This document shows, one piece after another, positions 50,501 to 60,751 of a stretch of 64,000 nucleotides of DNA. Source of the stretch: Acinetobacter sp. LoGeW2-3 (GTDB taxonomy: Bacteria > Pseudomonadota > Gammaproteobacteria > Pseudomonadales > Moraxellaceae). The DNA lies in assembly GCF_002688565.1 (NCBI RefSeq), contig NZ_CP024011.1, positions 3,100,001 to 3,164,000 on the forward strand, read 5' to 3'. The stretch's first letter is position 1, and each line of letters begins with the position of its first letter. The position numbers were made by a program, and so were the translations under genes. The notes below the pieces were generated by a model. That model was not told the origin of the DNA. It did not search any database and was given only the letters and a program-made list of their open reading frames with translations.

Positions 50501-51613
50501 ATGAAAAAGGTTTTAGGGACGTTTATTGGCTCAATGGCATTGATGCCTATTTTGACTCACGCCGATTCCCCTTATTTTAGCCTACAAGAAGGCGATAGCT
50601 TTAAACGTTTTTCAGTTTCCGTTGGTGCTTTACACGTTATGCCACAAGGGAAAGCACAACCTTTTAAAGTAAATACAATTGTAGCTGAAGGCGAAACATC
50701 TAAAGTGGGTGACGTTGCTACAGCTGATATCATTGCAAATAGAGAAGGTAATAAAATAAATTTAGCCAACCTTATTGTTAACTTCCTAAATGGTATTAGA
50801 AATGACTCAACGCTCCCTTCATCATTAAGTGGTACCGCAGACATTTATGGCCTCAGTTATTGGGATAATCCAGGTACAGGCCTAGAAGCAGATGATGTGA
50901 CAACCCTTGGCATCATGACTAACTACTTCTTCACAGATAATGTTTCCTTTGAAATGAAGGCGGGTATCCCACCTAAAGTGGATCTTCAAGGTACAGGTAA
51001 AATTTATGCTCCATTTTCGGCTATTTCCAGCCCCACTGGTTCTACCATCATAGGGCAAATTGATTTAAAAAATGATTTATTAGTTACAGATCTAGGTGCA
51101 CATGGTCCAGCTGCGTCTGCTCGAGCTTGGACACCTGCATTTGAGTTCCAATATCATTTTGGTAAAACAGGCGTAAATAAGTTCCGACCTTATGTGGGCG
51201 TAGGCCTAATGTATGCTTATTTCAATGAACTGGAAATTAATTCACGTACCGAGCAAGATTTAATTAAAGCAGGCCATATGATTGCTAATATTAAAGATGG
51301 CGAAGCTGGTAAGGCACTCGGAATTAGTACATTGGCCCCAGGTGAAGCAGTACCAAGTAATTTAGCAAGTAAAGGCAGTACACCAAAAGTAAAAGTAGAA
51401 GCTAGTGATGCTTTTGCACCTGTCGCTACTGTAGGATTTACCTATGATTTTAATGATAAATGGTTTGCTGTAGGTTCAGTGAGTTATGCTCATCTAAAAA
51501 ATGATACAACTATTACAGTGTCTAATGATACTTACGGCACTTTAATTACTTCTAAAGCAGATATTGAGGTTAATCCAATCCTAGCTTATGCAGGTTTTGG
51601 TATGCGTTTCTAA
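50501..51613 (+). CDS. OmpW-family outer-membrane protein, enlarged
   Basis: A 370-residue outer-membrane beta-barrel with a signal peptide ending THA (residue 21) and a terminal phenylalanine. OmpW-type blocks: VSVGALHVMPQGKAQP, DVTTLGIMTNYFFTDNVSFEMKAG, FRPYVGVGLMYAYF and VGFTYDFNDKWFAVGSVSYAHL. OmpW and AlkL are about 210-230 residues; here extra loops lie after about residue 60 and around residues 250-305 (SRTEQDLIKAGHMIANIKDG...). These channels let small hydrophobic molecules cross the outer membrane. Perfect AAGGAG ribosome binding site. Followed by a terminator. Confidence 0.85.
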   Translation: MKKVLGTFIGSMALMPILTHADSPYFSLQEGDSFKRFSVSVGALHVMPQGKAQPFKVNTIVAEGETSKVGDVATADIIANREGNKINLANLIVNFLNGIRNDSTLPSSLSGTADIYGLSYWDNPGTGLEADDVTTLGIMTNYFFTDNVSFEMKAGIPPKVDLQGTGKIYAPFSAISSPTGSTIIGQIDLKNDLLVTDLGAHGPAASARAWTPAFEFQYHFGKTGVNKFRPYVGVGLMYAYFNELEINSRTEQDLIKAGHMIANIKDGEAGKALGISTLAPGEAVPSNLASKGSTPKVKVEASDAFAPVATVGFTYDFNDKWFAVGSVSYAHLKNDTTITVSNDTYGTLITSKADIEVNPILAYAGFGMRF

Positions 51614-51626
51614 GCTCATCCGATTT

Positions 51627-51656
51627 AAAAGCAGGGCTATGCTCTGCTTTTTTATT
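51627..51656 (+). terminator. Terminator of the OmpW-like gene
   Basis: AAAGCAGGGC-TAT-GCTCTGCTTT (one G-U pair) then a T-rich tract. Confidence 0.88.
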
Positions 51657-51833
51657 TTTTATCCATGAAATAGTCAAAAACTTTATTCAGTGTATGAATT
51701 CTATGTATGACCAACCTATCTTTATAGATATCAAATCCATAAAAAAAATTTATCTTTTAAGTAATTATTATTCTATCGCGACAACAAGTTGAATCGACTA
51801 ACATAGGCTCGACGATCTAAGCACAAAGTTCTT

Positions 51834-53048
51834 ATGACCAATACCCAGTTTTCCAAGCCACTTATTTATATGCTCATTGGTTCAGCAGTGATTCTGGCTT
51901 TGTCTCTAGGTGTCCGTCATGCATTTGGTTTATATCTGGTGCCGATGAGCCATGAATATGGCTGGGGACACAACGTATTCAGTCTGGCAATTGCCATGCA
52001 AAACCTGATTTGGGGTGCAGTCCAACCTGTAACAGGTGCAATTACCGATAAATACGGCAGTAAATTAGTTGTGGCAGTCGGTGGAGCCTTATATGCCTTA
52101 GGCTTATTACTGATGGCGATCAGTTCAACCGCCTGGATGTTGAATCTAAGCGTAGGATTGATTTTAGGCTTGGCGCTTTCTGCTACCTCTTTCCCTGTTT
52201 TACTCTCTGCGGTTGGTCGCGCAGCGCATCCCGAGAAGCGTAGTTTGGCGATGGGGATCGCAAGTGCTGCAGGTTCCTTCGGTCAGTTTATTATGCTGCC
52301 TTCTACGCTATTACTGCTGCAAAGTATTGGCTGGTCAGCCGCATTGGTGGCGAGTGCGATTCTGATTGCTCTTATAGTTCCGCTTGCCTGGATGCTTAAA
52401 GCACCGATGTATGCAGATCCAAATGCAGCACCGACTCCCACAAAGCCATCACTGAGCTTTAAACAGATTCTGGTCATTGCTAAAAATCATAAACCGTTCT
52501 GGTTCCTGGCACTGGGCTTCTTTGTATGTGGTTTTCAGGTGGTCTTTATCGGGATTCACTTGCCTGGCTATCTGATTGACCATGGTTTTAATGCCACAAC
52601 GGGAACCATCTTCTTGGCCCTGGTTGGATTATTTAATGTAGTCGGAACCTATACCGCAGGCTGGTTAGGTGGAAAATACTCCAAACCACACTTATTGATG
52701 GGACTGTATGGCCTACGTGGCATTGCCATCATTGCATTTTTACTGCTGCCGCTTAGTACATGGACAGTCTATGCCTTTGGTGTCATCATGGGATTATTAT
52801 GGTTATCTACCGTGCCGTTGACCAATGGCATTGTCGCCAATATGTTCGGTGTGAAGTATCTGACCATGCTCAGTGGTATTGTGTTCTTTACCCATCAGGT
52901 CGGATCATTCTTTGGTGGATGGCTCGGTGGTGTTAACCATGATATGGCGGGCAACTATAATGCAGTGTGGATACTTTCGATTATCTTAAGCGTCTTTGGG
53001 ATATTGATTCATTTCTGTGTCAATGAGGAGCAGATTGTGCATGACTGA
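51834..53048 (+). CDS. MFS transporter, organic-anion/monocarboxylate type
   Basis: A 404-residue twelve-helix MFS protein. GVRHAFGLYLVPMSHEYGW near the start, GAITDKYGSKLVV (motif A) and SVGLILGLALSATSFPVLLSAVGRAAHPEKRSLAMGIASAAGSFGQ resemble the oxalate/formate-antiporter and monocarboxylate-transporter-like families. Substrate unknown. Its last 8 bases overlap a 44-residue membrane protein, so the two may be made together. Confidence 0.83.
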   Translation: MTNTQFSKPLIYMLIGSAVILALSLGVRHAFGLYLVPMSHEYGWGHNVFSLAIAMQNLIWGAVQPVTGAITDKYGSKLVVAVGGALYALGLLLMAISSTAWMLNLSVGLILGLALSATSFPVLLSAVGRAAHPEKRSLAMGIASAAGSFGQFIMLPSTLLLLQSIGWSAALVASAILIALIVPLAWMLKAPMYADPNAAPTPTKPSLSFKQILVIAKNHKPFWFLALGFFVCGFQVVFIGIHLPGYLIDHGFNATTGTIFLALVGLFNVVGTYTAGWLGGKYSKPHLLMGLYGLRGIAIIAFLLLPLSTWTVYAFGVIMGLLWLSTVPLTNGIVANMFGVKYLTMLSGIVFFTHQVGSFFGGWLGGVNHDMAGNYNAVWILSIILSVFGILIHFCVNEEQIVHD

Positions 53049-53175
53049 TTCAGGCTTTTTACTTAAGCTCATCATCAGTATGAGTTTGATAGTGCTATTG
53101 GCTCTCGCTCTACTATTATGGAGCCGGACACCAGAGTTATTTGAATACTTTAATCAGGCTTTCTGTGCGCATTAA
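53041..53175 (+). CDS. Tiny single-helix membrane protein overlapping the MFS gene
   Basis: ATG at 53041 overlaps the MFS gene's end by 8 bases and runs 44 codons: MTDSGFLLKLIISMSLIVLL followed by ALALLLWSRTPELFEYFNQAFCAH. One clear membrane helix (about 7-27), then a short soluble tail. The overlap suggests translational coupling and perhaps a small accessory subunit of the transporter. No homologue known to me. Confidence 0.55.
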   Translation: MTDSGFLLKLIISMSLIVLLALALLLWSRTPELFEYFNQAFCAH

Positions 53176-53363
53176 TCACACAAACTGTTGTCAAATCATC
53201 AGCAAAATTCACTATTTTTTCAGCATAAAAAACTAAAAGCTGAAAAAACAATAAAATAATACATTTTCATTGCTATTTCATAAACTTAGCATTTCTAATG
53301 ATTTTGCTTTATCTTCAGTTTTTCATACATTTTTGATTATCAAAAAAATGATGAGACTTTCTA

Positions 53364-54329
53364 ATGACAAGTTTATCCCAGTTATCACAAGCAATTCACG
53401 ATGCACCACGTTGGCATCAGCCTGATCAGTTTCAGAATCCTGAAGAAATTCAAATTGTACCGCAACAAGATGCTGCTTTAGGCGCAGTGGTTTATGGTCT
53501 GGATGCACGTAAAGCCCAATCCGGTGAAACCATTCTGAAGCTTAAACAAGCACTGGCTGAACACCTTATTTTAATCTTTAAAAACCAAAGTCTGGATGAC
53601 CTGCAGTATCTGGCATTTACGACTTATTTTGGTTCAATCTTCCGTCCTAGTCCTGATACCCCGGTACTTGCAGCACAATCTGACACTGGGGTTCCTCCAG
53701 ATGTGGTTCCTGTTTCAAATGCCGTCGGTCAAGGTGATTATACGGGCCATGGCGAATTGACGCCACATGCGGACCATCAGTGGACACCACTGCCTTCTTT
53801 TGGTTCATTACTTTACGCTATCGAAATTCCTAAAGATGGCGGCCAGACTACATGGATCAATACCATCAAAGCTTATGATGCACTTGATAAAGAAACCAAA
53901 GCCCATATTGATCAACTGCAACTGATTACCTATAACCCATTTGTCCGTCGTCAAAAGACTAAAGATACAGCCAATGATCAAGGGTATGGATCAAGTCCAT
54001 TCTATCGTTTTAAAGATCAACCGATTTTAAGCCATGCTTATCCTCATCCGCTGGTACGCACCCATCCTGAATCTGGGCGTAAAGCATTGTGGTTGAATAC
54101 CCATACCGAAGTGGAACTGGTCAATTATGATGATCAGGTGGGCAGCGAACTGATTGCCAAACTTCGTGCCCATGTACAAAAGCCTGAGTTTGCTTATGAG
54201 CATAATTGGGAAGTTGGCGATATCGTATTCTGGGACAATCAAGTCACCCTGCATTCACGACGTCCCTTCCCCGCTGATCAGCGTCGCTTACTAAAACGCA
54301 TCAGTCTGGCAGGTAGCCGTCCATTCTAA
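53364..54329 (+). CDS. TauD/TfdA-family Fe(II)/2-oxoglutarate dioxygenase
   Basis: A 321-residue dioxygenase. The iron-binding facial triad is H135-x-D137 (PHADHQW) and H297 (TLHSRRPF), and the 2-oxoglutarate-binding arginine lies near the C-terminus (RRLLKRISLAG). The family includes taurine, alkylsulphate and 2,4-D dioxygenases; the substrate is not predictable. The preceding MFS gene could import its substrate, but a 190-base gap and separate signals make this speculative. Confidence 0.88.
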   Translation: MTSLSQLSQAIHDAPRWHQPDQFQNPEEIQIVPQQDAALGAVVYGLDARKAQSGETILKLKQALAEHLILIFKNQSLDDLQYLAFTTYFGSIFRPSPDTPVLAAQSDTGVPPDVVPVSNAVGQGDYTGHGELTPHADHQWTPLPSFGSLLYAIEIPKDGGQTTWINTIKAYDALDKETKAHIDQLQLITYNPFVRRQKTKDTANDQGYGSSPFYRFKDQPILSHAYPHPLVRTHPESGRKALWLNTHTEVELVNYDDQVGSELIAKLRAHVQKPEFAYEHNWEVGDIVFWDNQVTLHSRRPFPADQRRLLKRISLAGSRPF

Positions 54330-54372
54330 TCCTCAATAAAAGAATAAATTAGAATAATAATGGCTTTATTTT

Positions 54373-54406
54373 CACCATTGAGTGTCTGGCAGGCTCAATG
54401 GTGTTT
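54373..54406 (+). terminator. Dioxygenase gene terminator
   Basis: CACCATTGAG...CTCAATGGTG (10-bp perfect stem, 11-base loop) then TTTTT. Confidence 0.92.
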
Positions 54407-54580
54407 TTATTTAGAGTCAATCCTTCTATTTCAAAATTTTCATCCCGCCTATTCAAACCCTTTAATTATTTAACAGAATTCTCGCCTAATTAACCTTTCT
54501 TCACGCAATCCTTATCGTGTAGTCGTGTTTTTCTGATTAGCGTAATTGAATATTGAAATCACTGCATTAAGGAGAAGAAA

Positions 54581-54910
54581 ATGAATGAGATTCAATTTTC
54601 AGATTGTGTTCGCGCTTGTATGACCTGTTCACTCGCCTGTACGAATTGCGCAGCTTCATGCCTGAAAGAAGAACATTTAGAAATGATGAGAGAGTGTATA
54701 CAGCGCTGTCTGGACTGTGCAGATCTCTGTCAACTCTGTGCCCGTATGGAACAGAAGCAATCACCTTTTATGAAAGATATCTGCGAGCTATGCACCAAAG
54801 CCTGTGACTATTGCGTAGAAGAGTGTGGGCATCATAAAGATGATCATTGTCAGCAGTGTGCCGAAGCCTGCCGTCGCTGTGCTGAAGAATGCCGAAAAAT
54901 GGCAGCTTAA
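54581..54910 (+). CDS. Cysteine-rich four-helix-bundle protein (DUF326, Csp-like copper storage)
   Basis: A 109-residue protein with 21 cysteines in repeated CxxxCxxC spacing (DCVRACMTCSLACTNCAASC onward). This is the DUF326/copper-storage-protein pattern, where Cys residues line the inside of a four-helix bundle and hold many Cu(I) ions. No signal peptide, so it would be cytosolic like Csp3. AAGGAG ribosome binding site. No copper-export genes are adjacent; a copper role is inferred from the family. Confidence 0.9.
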   Translation: MNEIQFSDCVRACMTCSLACTNCAASCLKEEHLEMMRECIQRCLDCADLCQLCARMEQKQSPFMKDICELCTKACDYCVEECGHHKDDHCQQCAEACRRCAEECRKMAA

Positions 54911-54967
54911 TTTAAGAATATTTATATTAAGCTAGACAGATCAACTGAAAATTAAAATCCTATCAAT

Positions 54968-55000
54968 AAAAAACCCGTAAGCAGATACTTACGGGTTTTT
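54968..55000. terminator. Bidirectional intrinsic terminator
   Basis: AAAAACCCGTAAG-CAGATA-CTTACGGGTTTTT between the Csp-like gene and sthA. Confidence 0.95.
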
Positions 55001-55022
55001 GATCTAAGCTGAATAAATTAAA

Positions 55023-56438
55023 TTAGAATAAACGGTTCATACCATTCAAAGTTGCTACACGATACGCTTCCGCCATGGTTGGATAGTTGAACGTTGTTTC
55101 CACGAAATACTTAATAGTATTGTTCGGGCTGTTCATTACCGCCTGACCAATGTGAATAATTTCAGACGCGTTATTACCGAAGCAATGTACACCTAAAACT
55201 TCCAGTGTTTCGCGGTGGAATAAGATCTTTAATTCACCGACTGTGTCACCAGTAATTTGAGCACGTGCCAGATGACGGAATGACGCCTGACCAACTTCAT
55301 ACGGAATTTTTTCTTCAGTGAGCTGTTGTTCAGTTTTACCAATCGAAGAAATTTCCGGAATGGTATAAATACCAGTTGGGATATCTGTTACAGGCGCTAC
55401 ATCTTTCTCGCCACTCATGTTTGCACCCGCGCAACGACCTTGGTCATATGCAGCAGAAGCTAGAGATGGCCAGCCAATCACGTCGCCTGCAGCGTAGATA
55501 TTTTCTACTTCAGTCTGGTATTGATCATTCACTGTCAATTGACCACGACTGTTTGGTTTCAGGCCGACATTTTCTAGACCTAGGCCATCCGTGTTTCCTG
55601 AACGACCATTACACCAAAGAATGGCATCCGCTTTAATTTTCTTGCCACTTTGCGTATGTAGAACCACATAATCATCAGAAGTTTCAAGATAATCGATCTG
55701 CTCATTGTGACGGATCAACACGCCTTGTTCACGTAAGTGATAAGACAACGCATCAGAAATTTCGTCATCTAGGTAGCTCAGCAGTTTCGGCTGAGTATTG
55801 ATCAGGTCAACTTTATGGCCTAGACCAATAAAGATCGACGCATATTCACAACCAATCACACCTGCACCGTAAATAATGATTTTTTGGATTGAATAATCCA
55901 GATCCAGAATTTTGTCTGAATCAAATACGCGTGGATGATTAAAGTCTAGAATTTCAGGACGATAAGGACGAGAACCAGTTGCAATCACCAACTGTTTAAA
56001 CTGAATCGTTTCTTTAATGCCATCCGGGCTAAATACGAAAATCGTGTTTTCATCCTGAACGTAGGCACGACCATGGAAGATATCAATTTTATTACGGTCG
56101 TAGAAACGTGAATGGGTTTCAACCTGTTGTTGAATCACTTTATGCGCATTACGAAGCACTTGCTTCATGGTGAACTGTTTCCATTCACCCACTTTCTGGA
56201 ACATTGGATCACGTTGATAACGGATGATGCTTGATACCGTTTGACGCAATGCTTTACTTGGAATTGTACCCACGTGAGTACAGTTACCACCAAGTTGTTC
56301 ACGCATATCAACGATTGCAACGCGTTTGCCTGATTTGGCAAGCTTCATTGCCGCGCCTTCGCCCGCAGGGCCTGAACCTAGAACTACCGCATCGTACTTA
56401 ACGAAAGTCCCACTAACGACCTCTTTTTTACGTGGCAT
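55023..56438 (-). CDS. sthA: Soluble pyridine nucleotide transhydrogenase
   Basis: A 471-residue FAD enzyme (E. coli 466) that moves hydride between NADPH and NAD+, mainly draining excess NADPH. FAD motif [14 protein letters not shown] at the start; the disulphide-enzyme motif reads [15 protein letters not shown], with the second redox cysteine replaced by threonine, the mark of SthA against lipoamide dehydrogenase-like relatives. NAD-binding [13 protein letters not shown] and the C-terminal dimerisation domain follow. Confidence 0.96.
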   Translation of the reverse strand: MPRKKEVVSGTFVKYDAVVLGSGPAGEGAAMKLAKSGKRVAIVDMREQLGGNCTHVGTIPSKALRQTVSSIIRYQRDPMFQKVGEWKQFTMKQVLRNAHKVIQQQVETHSRFYDRNKIDIFHGRAYVQDENTIFVFSPDGIKETIQFKQLVIATGSRPYRPEILDFNHPRVFDSDKILDLDYSIQKIIIYGAGVIGCEYASIFIGLGHKVDLINTQPKLLSYLDDEISDALSYHLREQGVLIRHNEQIDYLETSDDYVVLHTQSGKKIKADAILWCNGRSGNTDGLGLENVGLKPNSRGQLTVNDQYQTEVENIYAAGDVIGWPSLASAAYDQGRCAGANMSGEKDVAPVTDIPTGIYTIPEISSIGKTEQQLTEEKIPYEVGQASFRHLARAQITGDTVGELKILFHRETLEVLGVHCFGNNASEIIHIGQAVMNSPNNTIKYFVETTFNYPTMAEAYRVATLNGMNRLF

Positions 56439-56654
56439 TCAACGCTCCTTTATAAATTAAATTCATCTGCAATATCTGTTTGCCATATTATGACGTAAAT
56501 CATGTCATTTTGGTGTATTTAACTGACATATATTGTGTGATGAGAACATTTTTTAAATGAATAGTCCTTTTTGCCCCATTTGTAGCTAAGTCCGTTATAA
56601 TAAAAGCGCTATCTTTGATTATCTCCTCCCTTCAAAACAGTGGAAAAGTTGAAT

Positions 56655-57668
56655 ATGTCTGAAAACCGTAAACCTGAACAGGGTGTCAAACTTCGCGGCG
56701 CGGAAAAGGTCGCTCGTATTCCTGTAAAAGTTGTACCTACGGTTGAAACACCACGGAAGCCGGACTGGATTCGCGTCAAAATGGCAGCGCCTGAAGAAGT
56801 ACAACGTATTAAAACCACACTTCGTCAGCAAAAATTACATACCGTATGTGAAGAAGCAGCCTGCCCTAACCTGCCTGAATGTTTTGGTGGCGGTACAGCA
56901 ACCTTTATGATTATGGGTGATATTTGTACCCGTCGCTGCCCATTCTGTGATGTGGCTCATGGTCGTCCAAATGCACTTGATCCTGACGAACCTCGTCACA
57001 TGGCAGAAACCATTGCCAACCTGGGTCTGAAATATGCGGTAATTACCTCGGTTGACCGTGATGACCTGTTAGACGGTGGTGCACAGCATTTTGTCGACTG
57101 TATTAAAGAAGCACGTGAACTAAGTCCGAAAACATTATTAGAGATTCTGGTTCCTGACTTCCGTGGTCGTATGGATATTGCCCTGCGCATCATGACTGAA
57201 TGTCCGCCAGATGTGTTTAACCACAATATTGAAACTGTGCCACGTCTGTATAAAGCGATGCGTCCAGGTTCTGATTACCAGCACTCTTTGAACTTATTGA
57301 AAATGTTTAAAGAATACTGCCCAGATATTCCAACCAAATGTGGTTTGATGGTGGGTATCGGTGAAACTGAAGAAGAAGTGATTGCCCTACTAGATGACTT
57401 AAAAGCACATGAAGTTGATTATGTGACCATTGGTCAGTACTTGCAGCCATCTAAACAGCACGCGCCGATTGACCGCTTTGTAACGCCTGAAGAATTTGAG
57501 CGTTATGCAGAACATGGCCGAAAACTTGGCTTTAAAAATATCTGGTCTGCACCAATGGTGCGTTCTAGTTATTTTGCGGATCGTCAATACTACGGCGAGC
57601 CGGTTCCAGCAGTACGTCGTAAGGCTGATCCTGCCAAAAAAATTGCAGTACAAACGATTGAAGCTTAA
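56655..57668 (+). CDS. lipA: Lipoyl synthase
   Basis: A 337-residue radical-SAM enzyme that inserts two sulphurs into octanoyl-protein to make lipoate. The radical-SAM cluster motif CTRRCPFC and the auxiliary cluster motif [12 protein letters not shown] are both present; the C-terminal RSSYFAD supplies the serine ligand of the auxiliary cluster. ATG at 56655 ([10 protein letters not shown]) chosen; an in-frame GTG at 56640 is possible. Single gene. Confidence 0.97.
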   Translation: MSENRKPEQGVKLRGAEKVARIPVKVVPTVETPRKPDWIRVKMAAPEEVQRIKTTLRQQKLHTVCEEAACPNLPECFGGGTATFMIMGDICTRRCPFCDVAHGRPNALDPDEPRHMAETIANLGLKYAVITSVDRDDLLDGGAQHFVDCIKEARELSPKTLLEILVPDFRGRMDIALRIMTECPPDVFNHNIETVPRLYKAMRPGSDYQHSLNLLKMFKEYCPDIPTKCGLMVGIGETEEEVIALLDDLKAHEVDYVTIGQYLQPSKQHAPIDRFVTPEEFERYAEHGRKLGFKNIWSAPMVRSSYFADRQYYGEPVPAVRRKADPAKKIAVQTIEA

Positions 57669-57681
57669 TTTTGCTTAAATC

Positions 57682-57709
57682 AAAGCCCTCTATGTAGAGG
57701 GCTTTTTTA
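57682..57709 (+). terminator. lipA terminator
   Basis: AAAGCCCTCTA-TG-TAGAGGGCTTTTTT. Confidence 0.93.
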
Positions 57710-58080
57710 TGCTGAATAGAAATTTCTTCTGCGATCCTAAATTAGAAAAATCCTTTTAAAATGTCTTATCACTCTTATCGTCAGTAGTTCTCAAGCTATT
57801 GCGATCTTCTATTCTGTTAAGATTCTATTTTCCATTTTTTTACCTGAGCTAAGTTATTACTTATCTTCACATTTCTTTTCGTGTTCTCACTTGAATACTG
57901 ATCACTTTTCAAACAATCTCAAAAATAGCTAAACATTCAACAATATCGTTATGAAGTGAAAAACGATAAGAGTCTCAAGAACATCCATGATCAAAGCCAT
58001 GTGCAGTGATTGCACCATGATACTGACAGATAGACCAACAAATTAAGGTCATGGATGCATAACCCTGGAGAAATATAACG
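57710..58080 (+). promoter_or_regulatory. fadE upstream region with foldable leader
   Basis: About 370 bases without a gene. TATCGTT-N11-AACGATA (57944-57968) is a possible operator. Between 57982 and 58057, CATCCATGA pairs with TCATGGATG and, inside, CATGTGCA pairs with TGCACCATG, giving a long nested hairpin just before fadE. A strong GGAG ribosome binding site lies just before the ATG. Confidence 0.45.
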
Positions 58081-60585
58081 ATGCTATTTATCTATGCTGT
58101 TTTGCTTCTATTACTCAGCTTATGGGCGATTTTTTATTTTCAGCTTTCTCGAACCACAGGTGCATTTGCCCTGATTTTTGTGTCGATCTTGGTTGCATTT
58201 ATCAGTCCATGGTCGCTTTTACTAGGCATCCCTCTGATTCTAATCAGTCTGGTGGTACTGATTGATCCTTTACGTATGGCTGTCATTACACGACCAGCTT
58301 ACAAAGCCTTGGCGAATGCCATGCCGAGCATCAGTTCAACAGAGCGTGAAGCATTGGAATCCGGCACTAGTTGGTGGGAAAAAGAACTGTTTATGGGTGC
58401 TCCAGACTGGAAAATCTTTAACAACTATCCATATCCCAAGCTGTCTAATGAAGAACAGTCTTTCATAGATAATGAAGTCGAAACACTTTGCAGCATGTTA
58501 GATGAATGGGAAATTCATCAACAGAAAGAACTTCCTGCACATATCTGGCAATTTATTAAAGACAATGGTTTCTTGGGTCTGATTATTCCAAAAGAATATG
58601 GTGGTCGTGCCTTTAGCTCCTTTGCCCAAAGCCGTGTAATGAGTAAGATTGCTTCCCGATCTTTAACAGCTGCAGTGAGCTGTATGGTGCCAAACTCGCT
58701 TGGACCGGGTGAACTGTTGCTGCATTATGGAACAGAAGAACAGAAAAATCGTTATTTACCCGGTTTAGCTAAAGGACTAGAAATCCCCTGTTTCGGTCTG
58801 ACCAGCCCGGAAGCCGGTTCCGATGCCGGTGCGATTCCAGATACTGGTGTAGTCTGCTATGGACAGTATGAAGGCCAAGAAGTTCTGGGTTTGAGAATGA
58901 ATTTCTCTAAACGCTGGATTACCTTGGCGCCGATCGCTACTGTCGTCGGTTTAGCCTTTAAAATGTATGATCCAGACCGTTTACTGGAAGGACCAGCCGA
59001 ATATGGCATTACCTGTGCCCTGTTACCTGCCAATCATGAAGGCGTTGTCGTCGGTCCACGTCATAATCCCGGCCCGCCATTTATGAATGGTACGGTTGAA
59101 GGTAAAGATGTCTTCATTCCACTGGACTGGATTATTGGCGGTGTTAAAAATGCCGGTAAAGGCTGGCGTATGCTGATGGAATGTCTGGCAGTAGGTCGTG
59201 GTATTTCGCTACCCGCTCTATCTACTTCCAGTGCAGAAATGGCTTATCTGAATGTCGGCGCATTTTCACGAATCCGTCAGCAATTCAAAATATCGGTGGG
59301 TAAATTTGAGGGCGTGCAGGAAGCCAATAGCGAAATTGCTAGCGACACTTACATGCTGGAGGCTTTCCGTTATCTAGTAACTTGTGGCCTAAATCAGGGT
59401 GGTAAACCAGCAGTAATGACCGCAATTGCCAAATACTATGCGACTGAAACCATGCGTAAAATTGTTAATCACGGTATGGATGTGGTTGGTGGCCGTGCCA
59501 TTCAGATGGGTCCACGTAACTTCCTCGCCTTGAACTATCAAGCCATTCCGGTGTCGATTACAGTTGAAGGTGCCAATATTCTCAGTCGTTCCTTAATGAT
59601 TTTTGGTCAAGGTTCAATGCGTTGCCATCCTTATTTGTATGAAGAATTACAGCTCTTACAAGCGCAAGACAGGGATGCAGCTCAAGAAACATTTAATGAT
59701 CTGTTATTTAAGCATTTAGGTTATACCTTTAACCGTACGGCTCGCTCCTTTGCTTATGCCTTTACAGGTGGCTCAGGTGCATTTCCACAAAGTGCAGTTG
59801 ATTTTACCCGTCCTTATTACAAGATCATTAACCGACTCAGTGCCAACTTTGCCCTGACTGCAGACATGTGTCTAGGTTTACTTGCCGGTGATATTAAGCG
59901 TAAGGAAATGCTGTCCGGTCGTCTGGCAGATATTCATGCGCATTTATTTATTGCCTCTGCAATTCTCAAGTTCTTTGAACATAGTAAAAAGACTGAAGCT
60001 GAACGTTTACATGCCAAATTGGCAGTAGAAAAATCCTTATATACTGCTCAGGAAGCTTTTTATGATCTGTTTGAGAATTTCCCGGTTCGTATTGCAGCGG
60101 GTATGGTGAAATTACTCTGCTTCCCATTTGGTCGCCCATTGAAGAAACCATCAGATCATCTCAAACAGCAGGTTGCGAATAGCATGATGGAAGATAATGC
60201 TTTCCGCCAAGTTTTAAAAAAACATGTCTACTACAGTAAAGCTGAAGATGATGTCACCGGTCGTATGGAATCAACCTTTAGCATGCTGCTGGATATTGAG
60301 CATCTTTGGGATCGCTTTAAGAAAGCCGAGAATAAGGGCCAATTTAAAGGTCTGAGTTTTGCTGAACATGTAGCAGATGCACGACAACATGGTTTTATTA
60401 ACGAGCATGAGGCTGAAAAGCTCTTGCATTATAATGCCCGACGTTATGACAGTATGCTGACTGATGTCTTTGATCTGCAGCTCCAAGAAGCGATGGAATT
60501 AGAAAATCCATATATCAGTAAGGCAGATGCAACCGGTACTGATACTTCAGTTCAAACAGATCCTTCGCATTCAACGACTCCTTAG
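58081..60585 (+). CDS. fadE: Acyl-CoA dehydrogenase FadE
   Basis: An 834-residue acyl-CoA dehydrogenase of the large FadE type (E. coli 814), first step of fatty-acid beta-oxidation. Two N-terminal membrane helices (about 2-22 and 28-62) anchor it; then the acyl-CoA dehydrogenase N-terminal, middle (CFGLTSPEAGSDAGA) and C-terminal domains, then the FadE-specific helical C-terminus (DUF1974-like). A Ser/Thr-rich end differs from E. coli. Expected to be induced by fatty acids. Two tandem hairpins follow the gene. Confidence 0.95.
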   Translation: MLFIYAVLLLLLSLWAIFYFQLSRTTGAFALIFVSILVAFISPWSLLLGIPLILISLVVLIDPLRMAVITRPAYKALANAMPSISSTEREALESGTSWWEKELFMGAPDWKIFNNYPYPKLSNEEQSFIDNEVETLCSMLDEWEIHQQKELPAHIWQFIKDNGFLGLIIPKEYGGRAFSSFAQSRVMSKIASRSLTAAVSCMVPNSLGPGELLLHYGTEEQKNRYLPGLAKGLEIPCFGLTSPEAGSDAGAIPDTGVVCYGQYEGQEVLGLRMNFSKRWITLAPIATVVGLAFKMYDPDRLLEGPAEYGITCALLPANHEGVVVGPRHNPGPPFMNGTVEGKDVFIPLDWIIGGVKNAGKGWRMLMECLAVGRGISLPALSTSSAEMAYLNVGAFSRIRQQFKISVGKFEGVQEANSEIASDTYMLEAFRYLVTCGLNQGGKPAVMTAIAKYYATETMRKIVNHGMDVVGGRAIQMGPRNFLALNYQAIPVSITVEGANILSRSLMIFGQGSMRCHPYLYEELQLLQAQDRDAAQETFNDLLFKHLGYTFNRTARSFAYAFTGGSGAFPQSAVDFTRPYYKIINRLSANFALTADMCLGLLAGDIKRKEMLSGRLADIHAHLFIASAILKFFEHSKKTEAERLHAKLAVEKSLYTAQEAFYDLFENFPVRIAAGMVKLLCFPFGRPLKKPSDHLKQQVANSMMEDNAFRQVLKKHVYYSKAEDDVTGRMESTFSMLLDIEHLWDRFKKAENKGQFKGLSFAEHVADARQHGFINEHEAEKLLHYNARRYDSMLTDVFDLQLQEAMELENPYISKADATGTDTSVQTDPSHSTTP

Positions 60586-60612
60586 ATAGAGCTTTTATCT
60601 AAATCGGTCTTT

Positions 60613-60655
60613 GATTCCAAAGCGAAGTATTATTTCTTTACTCTGCTTTGGAATC
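60613..60655 (+). other. Long imperfect hairpin after fadE
   Basis: GATTCCAAAGC and GCTTTGGAATC are perfect 11-bp inverted repeats, extended inward by AGTA/TACT across a 2-base mismatch. It sits immediately before a true terminator hairpin. Confidence 0.6.
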
Positions 60656-60659
60656 TCTC

Positions 60660-60683
60660 AAGTGGCTACCCAGCCACTTTTTT
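60660..60683 (+). terminator. fadE terminator
   Basis: AAGTGGCT-ACCC-AGCCACTT followed by T tract. Confidence 0.9.
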
Positions 60684-60751
60684 ACGACTATTGCACGATG
60701 GCATTTTGCCTTTAAAGCCTTAAGCTAGACCGATAATAAAATTGAGGGTTA

